Assembly (NCBI GenBank): GCA_020052635.1
Contig: JAGVOR010000150.1
Location: forward strand, 1 to 12,700
Origin: Candidatus Omnitrophota bacterium
Lineage (GTDB): Bacteria; Omnitrophota; Gorgyraeia; Gygaellales; Profunditerraquicolaceae
Length of the DNA: 12,700 nt
Direction of reading: 5' to 3'
The notes beneath the pieces were generated by a model that searched no databases, had not been told where the DNA came from, and saw only the letters and a program-made list of their open reading frames with translations. Below, in pieces: positions 7,330 through 12,700 of the stretch. Each line of letters begins with the position of its first letter. The stretch's first letter is position 1. Made by a program: the position numbers and the translations under genes.

Positions 7330-8514
7330 TTAACTGCCTGCTCCTTCCAGGTATTTATAGATATCCGCATAACTCTCTATGCCTTTTGCCAGCGAACAAT
7401 ATTTTTCTGCCGCCAACCGGCATCTTAGCCTGGCTGCCTCTTTTTCCTCTAAAAGCAGCTTCAGGGCACCGATTGCCCTTTGGTATTCAGCGGTTGAAAA
7501 ATCTTTGACTATCACTCCTGCGTTTTCATTGCCGATTATTTCATCGCAGTCGCCGATCCCGCTATTTAAAACAACCGGTAGTCCGCTGGCAAGATACTCT
7601 CCGAACTTAATCGGAAAGGTATTATATCGTTTATAGGGGTTCATAAAGAATATCCCTGCGCTTGATGCTGCCAATAGGCCCGGTATATCCTTATGGTCAG
7701 CCCCCCTGACCATTATTTTATTTTCGTTTATCCCCATTTTTTTTGCCGTGGTATAAAAAATTCCGGGAGAGCTTTCGGTAATAAAGGTAAACTGCGCTTG
7801 AGGGAGCTCTTGCGACATGATTTTAAAAAAATCCAGCATCTTATCCAGAAGATACCATGTACCGACCTGGCCTAAATAAACCAGCCGCAATCCATCCCCC
7901 GGGTTATTTTTATACAGCCGGTAGTCGAATTTTACCGTATCTACGCAGCAAGGGATGATACGCAGCTTGGAGGCGAGATTGCTGTGCGTATTCTTAATTA
8001 CCTGGGCATGGCTGTTTGTCTCCACGGTAAAGATTTCTGAATGCTTAAGCAAAAAATCCTCCCCCGCTCTCATCACCCTGTAGGTCAACCTGCCATTATC
8101 CACCAGGCCGCCGCAGACATATTTATCCGCCAAAAGCCCCCGTGTATCAAAAAACAATTTTACTTTGAAGATTTTTGCCGGGATAAATGCGATTAAAGCG
8201 GGAATAAACCCCCGCGCATGGATAATTTTGACCTTATCTTTGATAATTATCCGAGCCGTCGCCGCTATGCCTAAGAAGATATCCCAAAGCGTGGCCATCA
8301 TCCTGGGTTTTTGATGGTATTTAAGGTACTGCCATTTTAGGGGCGGAGTGAAATCAGCAACATACTGGCAAGATAAATTTCGGCTTTGATTTGTTTCAAA
8401 GGTCAGCAAAGAATACTCGGCGCCTTTTCCCGCCAGCCCCTTCATATAGGGCAGGCCTTGAGAAAGCATAATTGTATGAGCAACCGGATGATAGGCTATA
8501 AAAAGTACATGCAT
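7330..8514 (-). CDS. GT4-family glycosyltransferase
   Basis: A 394-residue GT-B glycosyltransferase. The N-terminal acceptor domain starts MHVLFIAYHPV, with KIIHARGFIPALIAF (96-110) and FFDTRGLLADKY (121-132) typical of the FDxRG-type GT4 subgroup. The donor domain carries RIIPCCVDTVKF (185-196), LRLVYLGQVGTWYLLDKML (209-227) and TFPIKFGEYLASGLPVV (299-315), in which E306 is the conserved glutamate that contacts the donor sugar ring. Length and domain order are normal. The ATG at 8514 is 2 bases after the radical SAM gene's stop, with only a weak AAGG-like site, so translation is probably coupled. It differs clearly in sequence from the GT4 protein encoded next to it and presumably adds a different residue. 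Donor and acceptor are unknown. Confidence 0.9.
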   Translation of the reverse strand: MHVLFIAYHPVAHTIMLSQGLPYMKGLAGKGAEYSLLTFETNQSRNLSCQYVADFTPPLKWQYLKYHQKPRMMATLWDIFLGIAATARIIIKDKVKIIHARGFIPALIAFIPAKIFKVKLFFDTRGLLADKYVCGGLVDNGRLTYRVMRAGEDFLLKHSEIFTVETNSHAQVIKNTHSNLASKLRIIPCCVDTVKFDYRLYKNNPGDGLRLVYLGQVGTWYLLDKMLDFFKIMSQELPQAQFTFITESSPGIFYTTAKKMGINENKIMVRGADHKDIPGLLAASSAGIFFMNPYKRYNTFPIKFGEYLASGLPVVLNSGIGDCDEIIGNENAGVIVKDFSTAEYQRAIGALKLLLEEKEAARLRCRLAAEKYCSLAKGIESYADIYKYLEGAGS

Positions 8515-8516
8515 GT

Positions 8517-9992
8517 CTAATCAGCTAACCTTTTAATATTCCTTAAGGCGCTCACCGCCTTAAACATTCTTTTGATCACGCTCTTAAACTGCGTAAAGAT
8601 AACATAAAAGAGTCTGAGCGGATGAAAAATATTATCTTTTAAAAAATAATACAGGTTGAGCGGCAGCACTACCCTTAACTTCGTCCTAAAGTATAATTTC
8701 TCAAAAACCTTAGGCGGCATCGCCGCGTAATTAACAAACGGGGCCTCTGAATTACCCAGGTCATCCCAATTATGCAGCAATTTCCCTTCTTCCTTAAGCT
8801 GATGATGGATTTGTGTCCCGGGCAAAGGCATAAAAATATTCAGGGCGATATTATTCGGGCGCACCGCGCGCATAAAATCTACCGAGCGTTTAAAATCATC
8901 TTCGGTCTCTCCGGGGAACCCGGCGATGAAATTACCCTGAAAACGCAGTCCACTTTTTTTAGTGAGCAATGCCGCATTCCGGTTTGTTTCTACGCTAGCC
9001 CGCTTATTCATTAAATTCAGGATACGCTGTGAGCCGGATTCAAAACCGTATTCGACATGCACGCAGCCTGCCTCTTTCATTCTGGCTAACAGCATTTCAT
9101 CAACCACGCTTGTGCTCAGCTGCGCCATCCAGACTATTTTCTTGTGAATTCCTCGCTCTAAAAACAGGTCCACCATTTCAAGCGCGCGCTTCTTGCTGCT
9201 CAAAAACATATCCTCAGCGAAATATACCGCCTCCACGCGGTATTGAGCAATTAATTCCTCGATCTCAGAAACTACTCTCTGCGGAGAGTGAAACCTCACC
9301 TTTCTTCTGCCCATTAAAGGCCCGGCGCAATAATAACAATTATTGGGGCAGCCCCGGGCGGTAAAAATATGCGTGGCCCTCAGCGAGAGGTTCCGGCTGA
9401 TGAACCGGCTGGGCCGGGTATAATAATCCATATCCAGCAAATCCCTGGCCGGAAGCGGTAAACTGTCCAGGGGCTCAATCAGCGGACGGTCAGGATTAGA
9501 AACAACCGTTCCCTCAGGATTCCGGTAGCTCAAACCTTCAATCCGGCTAAAAGACAATCCGTTGGCCAGATCCAGCATCGCCATTTCTCCTTCCCCCCGC
9601 ACCAGGACATCCACATCCTTAGCCATATTCAGAGTCGTTACCGGTTCACCGGTGCAATGTGGCCCGCCGAAAACAGTCATGATCCTGGGGTTGGCTTTCT
9701 TAAGCAAACTGGAAAAATGGATTCCGTCCGTTACATTGGGAGTCGTCAAACTGAAACCAACCGCCTCCGTCCTAAAATCTTCGATTAAGCCCAGGGTTAT
9801 CCGGTCGGCTTTTTCAAAATCAAAACCGTTTTTACGCAGAACCATATCCCGGTCGATAATTTGAAGACGGTGGCCGCCCTGCCTAAGCACTGAGCCGATA
9901 TAAGCCAACCCCAGCGGCGGCCAATACTGTTTATTTTCATCGGCTAAGCTTCTGGCTTTCGACAATAGCGGATAAATCAGTGTTACATTCAT
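8517..9992 (-). CDS. Radical SAM protein with B12-binding-type N-terminal domain
   Basis: A 491-residue member of the large B12-binding-domain radical SAM class (BchE/P-methylase-like architecture). The N-terminal Rossmann part runs from MNVTLIYPLL through PPLGLAYIGSVLRQGGH (25-41), TVFGGPHCTGEP (106-117) and LVRGEGE (130-136). The canonical cobalamin-ligand motif DxHxxG is not seen (the region reads IIDRDMV, 45-51), so B12, if bound, would lack the lower-axial histidine. The radical SAM core has ARGCPNNCYYC (212-222) with cluster ligands C215, C219 and C222, then VYFAEDMF (256-263), VEYGFESGS (313-321) and NFIAGFPGETEDDF (354-367). The C-terminal about 60 residues are basic and aromatic and may touch membrane. 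Such proteins methylate unactivated carbons, cyclise, or rearrange; in a glycan locus the substrate could be a sugar or lipid carrier. There are 28 bases after the previous gene, with a weak AAGAAAG site before the ATG. Confidence 0.92.
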   Translation of the reverse strand: MNVTLIYPLLSKARSLADENKQYWPPLGLAYIGSVLRQGGHRLQIIDRDMVLRKNGFDFEKADRITLGLIEDFRTEAVGFSLTTPNVTDGIHFSSLLKKANPRIMTVFGGPHCTGEPVTTLNMAKDVDVLVRGEGEMAMLDLANGLSFSRIEGLSYRNPEGTVVSNPDRPLIEPLDSLPLPARDLLDMDYYTRPSRFISRNLSLRATHIFTARGCPNNCYYCAGPLMGRRKVRFHSPQRVVSEIEELIAQYRVEAVYFAEDMFLSSKKRALEMVDLFLERGIHKKIVWMAQLSTSVVDEMLLARMKEAGCVHVEYGFESGSQRILNLMNKRASVETNRNAALLTKKSGLRFQGNFIAGFPGETEDDFKRSVDFMRAVRPNNIALNIFMPLPGTQIHHQLKEEGKLLHNWDDLGNSEAPFVNYAAMPPKVFEKLYFRTKLRVVLPLNLYYFLKDNIFHPLRLFYVIFTQFKSVIKRMFKAVSALRNIKRLAD

Positions 9993-10020
9993 AGAATGCT
10001 TTCTTGTTTCTGATATCTAA

Positions 10021-11007
10021 TCATTTCTTTTGCCCTACTATGCTAAGCCCTGCAATCTTCAACCGCTCAATATTGACGACCCCGGCGCCGGATAAAGCAT
10101 CTTCTACTTCTTTTTGTGTTTGCGGATAATCAAATTGCGGGGCCAACATATCAAAGGTATCCAGGATCACGCAACGGTAGCGCTGTTTTAACGAAAGCCC
10201 CGGTGCACGGGGATAATCGGCAACCGGGATAACAAACTTAAAAAAACCGCCTACCCAGGGAATACGAAATAATATTGCGGTGAGCGGATAAAAAACCGGC
10301 ATGCTCACGTTAATCAAGAATAAAAGCGCTTTTTTAGGGATCCTTTTAGTCAGCGGCCTGATAAGATATTTTACATTCAACAGAGTCCAAGGTTTTCGTT
10401 CATAAACGGTCAGGGCAATTTTTCCGTTTTTCTTCAGCAGGCGCGGTAAAGCTGCAATCGCCCTGGCAGGAGCAGGCGTATGCTGGATAACCCCGATCGA
10501 ATAAGCCGCATCAAATACCCCCGGCTTAAAAGGAAGCTCATACACACTGGCCTGGACTAAATGCACGTTTTTCCGGCCGGCCAGCGTCACCGCGCAGGCA
10601 TCCACCGCGTTACTGATATCCACGCCCACCACCTCCGCCGTACTTTTCGCTGCAATATCCAGAAACCTGCCTGCCCCGCACCCCAGATCTAAAATCCATT
10701 TTTCATTAAGTTCATCCTGCCTCCATCCGGTTTCCGCATAGAACCTGTTGGCTGAAAGTTTTTCGGAAGCAAATGCATCGATTTGCTCGAATTTAAACCG
10801 GTTCCATTGAAAACCGAAAGATGCCGCGTAATTAACTGCCGGCACAAAACGGGGAATCGAAGATTGGATCGGATACGTACACCGGCAGTTTTTACATTTC
10901 AGATTCCCGGAAACCACCTCCTGATCACCGTGCATTTCTTTCGGCAAACAAGTCAAATCCTCAAAGCACTTTGGGCAGGCTAATATATCGAGTATTTTTA
11001 ATTGCAT
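10021..11007 (-). CDS. Class I SAM-dependent methyltransferase with Trm112-like zinc ribbon
   Basis: A 328-residue protein. The first about 55 residues resemble the Trm112p/YcaR zinc-ribbon module: ILDILACPKC (5-14), CKNCRCTYPI (38-47) and IPRFVP (51-56), with four candidate zinc ligands C11, C14, C38 and C41. The methyltransferase core (Methyltransf_11 type) follows, with motif I ILDLGCGAGRF (105-115), acidic D130 (VVGVDIS), FDAAYSIGVIQHTP and LLKKNGKIALTVYE. A hydrophobic stretch around residues 225-260 may be an insert that contacts membrane or lipid. Fusion of this zinc ribbon to a methyltransferase is common in uncultivated bacteria and glycan loci. It probably methylates a sugar, glycan end or lipid intermediate; which one is unknown. 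The ATG at 11007 follows GAGGG closely, 15 bases after the acyltransferase stop. Confidence 0.88.
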   Translation of the reverse strand: MQLKILDILACPKCFEDLTCLPKEMHGDQEVVSGNLKCKNCRCTYPIQSSIPRFVPAVNYAASFGFQWNRFKFEQIDAFASEKLSANRFYAETGWRQDELNEKWILDLGCGAGRFLDIAAKSTAEVVGVDISNAVDACAVTLAGRKNVHLVQASVYELPFKPGVFDAAYSIGVIQHTPAPARAIAALPRLLKKNGKIALTVYERKPWTLLNVKYLIRPLTKRIPKKALLFLINVSMPVFYPLTAILFRIPWVGGFFKFVIPVADYPRAPGLSLKQRYRCVILDTFDMLAPQFDYPQTQKEVEDALSGAGVVNIERLKIAGLSIVGQKK

Positions 11008-11022
11008 AATCCCTCGCCGCGG

Positions 11023-11589
11023 CTATTCCTTTACCTTGAGAAACCTGTTGGCATTATTGACTAGCCCTTTATCCCGGTGCTTAATAAACTTAACCGGTAT
11101 GCCGGCATTAATCGTCCAGGCCTTAATCTTTCGGTTAACAAAACTTAGCGCCCCCACTGCCGCGCCTTCCCCGATCGATACCTTGGGCATAATTACGCTG
11201 CCGGCACCGATCTGGACAAATTTATTAATTACCACCTTTCCGCCGGTAACGTTGGTATATTTGGAAGGAACGAGCGGCCCGATCAAATACTTACCGTTAA
11301 AATTATCGGTTGCGCTGAATATCGTCACCCGGGGAGATATTCCGGAAAAATCCTTGATTTTGATACCCTTACTTCCGTATAACGCCGCATAAGCAGAAAT
11401 ATGGACGAAAGAACCGATAGTAATTTTTCCGGAAAGGATACAGAAATCGTCGATCCTGACCGAATCCCCCAGGACAATATTACCTGCCCCATAAAAAGAA
11501 GCTTCCCGGCTAATCAATACATTACGGCCGTAACTTTTAAGCCCTAGCTTTGCTAACTCTGTTTTATTGTAAAATGAAGTTTTGCTCAT
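11023..11589 (-). CDS. Hexapeptide-repeat (left-handed beta-helix) acyltransferase
   Basis: A 188-residue WbbJ/maltose-acetyltransferase-like protein, normal length for the family, which would transfer an acetyl or other acyl group from acyl-CoA to a sugar. Imperfect hexapeptide turns run through the protein: NIVLGDSVRI (37-46), KITIGSFVHISAYAAL (55-70), GIKIKDFSGISPRVTI (75-90), KVVINKFVQIGAGSVI (118-133) and VSIGEGAAVGA (137-147). It ends in a typical WTINAGIPVKFIKHR tail (158-172). H63 is the best candidate catalytic histidine. FSATDNFNG (91-99) with LIGP (102-105) marks a subgroup frequent in O-antigen and exopolysaccharide loci. The ATG at 11589 has AGGAG (11596-11600) 6 bases upstream, overlapping the stop codon of the GT2 gene, so the two are coupled. 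No sequence feature identifies the acceptor sugar. Confidence 0.92.
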   Translation of the reverse strand: MSKTSFYNKTELAKLGLKSYGRNVLISREASFYGAGNIVLGDSVRIDDFCILSGKITIGSFVHISAYAALYGSKGIKIKDFSGISPRVTIFSATDNFNGKYLIGPLVPSKYTNVTGGKVVINKFVQIGAGSVIMPKVSIGEGAAVGALSFVNRKIKAWTINAGIPVKFIKHRDKGLVNNANRFLKVKE

Positions 11590-11598
11590 ATCGCTCTC

Positions 11599-12567
11599 CT
11601 ATTTGGCGCCCCTAAGCATCTCCCTGACACGGACTAATGAAAATAAGAACAATGGGGCTTCGGAAAAACTTTTAAACAAAATCTGACTATTGCTGAATTT
11701 AGCGGATTTAATCGAATTATCCAGCAGCAATCTAAATTGGTTAAAATCCTTTTGCATCAGATAGTAATGCGCATATTCAAAATAAATCTTGGCTTTTGCC
11801 TTATTAATCACCTCCTCCTTGAGACCAAGGCGGCCGGCATATTCAATTGCCTCTATGGCCAGCTTGAGCATTTTAGTTTTAAAAATTGCATAATCGGAAT
11901 TGCCGTTGTTTTTTGCTGTGGAAAGCCCGACACCGAACCGGTAAACCCCCAGCACATTTTTCAAATATAATATTTTTCCTTTTAAGGCATGATGAATATG
12001 CAGATAACAATCTAAAAATTCCCCTGCCGGTAACTTTAGGTCATTCTGATATATGGTTCTGAACATTTTACTGGAATGGGGGAAAAACGGTAAATTCATC
12101 AATAAAAATGCCGCATCGCTTTTTTCCGGGACTTTTATCGGCTTAAACTTCCGATAGCGCAAGCTCTGCTGGTCAAATTCCTTCATCGCATGAACACAGA
12201 TGGCACAATCCGGATTCCGGTCCAGCGCTTCTGCCTGAAGCTTTAATTTACCGGGAAGCATAAAATCATCCCCATCCATCTGCGCGATATACTCACCGGC
12301 TGCCTGTTGATATACCAAAATAAGATTATGGCAATTGCCGACATTCTTTTCATGAAATACAGGCTTAATTACACCCGGATACCGGGCCGCGAACTCTTTG
12401 ATAATTGCTTGCGTCCCGTCGGTTGAACAATCATCCCCGACAATCACTTCAAAAGGAAAACCGGCATCCTGATCGACAATGCTTTGCAAGCACTGGCAGA
12501 TGTATTTTTCCTGGTTATAGGTAACCACGCAAACCGATACTTTTATTTTATTCTGATCCTGTGTCAA
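11599..12567 (-). CDS. GT2-family glycosyltransferase, TTG start
   Basis: A 322-residue GT-A inverting glycosyltransferase. The N-terminal nucleotide-binding half shows KVSVCVVTYNQEKYI (9-23), FEVIVGDDCSTDGT (39-52) and the metal-binding AQMDGDD (95-101), in which D98 and D100 form the DxD motif. GNCHNL (77-82) and the KLKLQAEAL helix (107-115) are also typical of family 2. The C-terminal about 140 residues are helical and basic and lack transmembrane segments, so it is probably a peripheral enzyme at the cytoplasmic membrane. The start is TTG at 12567. An in-frame TAA lies just upstream, there is no ATG or GTG between it and TTG, and the conserved first strand begins at about residue 9. AAAGGGG (12573-12579) lies 5 bases before the TTG. 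The TTG overlaps the upstream gene's TGA (TTGA), indicating coupled translation. Confidence 0.93.
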   Translation of the reverse strand: MTQDQNKIKVSVCVVTYNQEKYICQCLQSIVDQDAGFPFEVIVGDDCSTDGTQAIIKEFAARYPGVIKPVFHEKNVGNCHNLILVYQQAAGEYIAQMDGDDFMLPGKLKLQAEALDRNPDCAICVHAMKEFDQQSLRYRKFKPIKVPEKSDAAFLLMNLPFFPHSSKMFRTIYQNDLKLPAGEFLDCYLHIHHALKGKILYLKNVLGVYRFGVGLSTAKNNGNSDYAIFKTKMLKLAIEAIEYAGRLGLKEEVINKAKAKIYFEYAHYYLMQKDFNQFRLLLDNSIKSAKFSNSQILFKSFSEAPLFLFSLVRVREMLRGAK

Positions 12568-12700
12568 ACCCGCCCCTTTGGTTTATTGCGCAGCTGCTCA
12601 AACAGTATCCTAGACTTGGCCCAGGCCACCGATGAGGCACAGATACCGGATAGCATAACCAGCAACCCGCAGGCGGCTACCGAAATAATTACCCACCAGC
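12564..12700 (-). CDS. C-terminal end of a membrane protein, N-terminal part outside the window
   Basis: An open frame of 44 codons enters from the right edge and ends in TGA at 12564-12566. It encodes one hydrophobic segment (WWVIISVAACGLLVMLSGIC) and a basic cytoplasmic-type tail ending RNKPKGRV. The stop overlaps the TTG start of the GT2 gene by 4 bases, which supports it as a real gene in the same operon. A last transmembrane helix plus short basic tail would suit a flippase, a chain-length regulator or a membrane transferase, but 44 residues do not allow a family call. Confidence 0.6.
   Translation of the reverse strand, partial: WWVIISVAACGLLVMLSGICASSVAWAKSRILFEQLRNKPKGRV
12573..12579 (-). 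promoter_or_regulatory. Ribosome-binding site that supports the TTG start at 12567
   Basis: The minus strand reads AAAGGGG, then CGGGT, then TTG. With a stop codon shortly upstream in frame, this site and the TTGA overlap fix initiation at TTG. Confidence 0.6.

Noticed and set aside
7326-7370. 15-residue N-terminal extension of the GT4 protein from an ATG at 7370
   Set aside because: It would overlap the end of the preceding GT4 gene, has no clear ribosome site, and the normal family start is the MRILFWVPYP strand at 7325.
9029-9864. Plus-strand open frames at 9029-9364 and 9562-9864
   Set aside because: They lie opposite the radical SAM gene, whose protein has clear conserved motifs over the same region; their translations are low-complexity with no recognisable domain.
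11036-11392. Plus-strand open frame opposite the acyltransferase
   Set aside because: The hexapeptide repeat pattern of the minus-strand gene produces an open antisense frame rich in Leu, Pro and Thr; nothing supports expression.
1-12700. Search for tRNA, rRNA, CRISPR, insertion sequence ends, promoters and intrinsic terminators
   Set aside because: Coding sequence fills nearly the whole window, gaps are 32 bases or less, and none contains a stem followed by a T-run, spaced repeats, or a convincing -35/-10 pair.

Overview
The window is a tightly packed run of twelve genes, all on the minus strand and therefore read from the right end to the left end. Ten genes are complete and one is cut by each edge. 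Gaps between genes are 2 to 32 bases or are replaced by 4-base stop/start overlaps. No promoter, terminator, tRNA, rRNA, insertion sequence or CRISPR array is visible. This looks like the inside of one long operon for making or modifying a cell-surface or secreted glycan. The base composition is moderate (mid-40s percent GC by eye, not computed). Together with the gene style (zinc-ribbon methyltransferases, a B12-type radical SAM protein, a transglutaminase-like exported protein and AsnB within a glycan locus), it suggests an uncultivated diderm bacterium such as Omnitrophota or a relative. That is a low-confidence inference; no marker gene is present.

In transcription order (right to left): the C-terminal end of a membrane protein with one hydrophobic segment (12564-12700); a GT2 glycosyltransferase starting at TTG (11599-12567); a hexapeptide-repeat acyltransferase (11023-11589); a methyltransferase with a Trm112-like zinc ribbon (10021-11007); a radical SAM protein with a B12-binding-type N-terminus (8517-9992); two GT4 glycosyltransferases (7330-8514 and 6249-7325); a second zinc-ribbon methyltransferase (5258-6226); a glutamine-dependent asparagine synthetase family protein (3299-5254); a large polytopic membrane protein with a 34-residue tandem repeat in a long loop (1545-3266); an exported or membrane-anchored transglutaminase-like protein that appears to have lost its catalytic triad (841-1548); and a Gfo/Idh/MocA sugar oxidoreductase starting at GTG and cut by the left edge (1-810).

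Together the genes supply three sugar-transfer steps, several decorations (acylation, two methylations, a radical SAM reaction, probable amidation and a sugar oxidation/reduction) and a membrane protein that could act in polymerisation or transfer of the product. The least explained part is the translationally coupled pair at 841-3266: an apparent pseudo-transglutaminase and a membrane protein with a repetitive Pro/Ala/Glu-rich insert.
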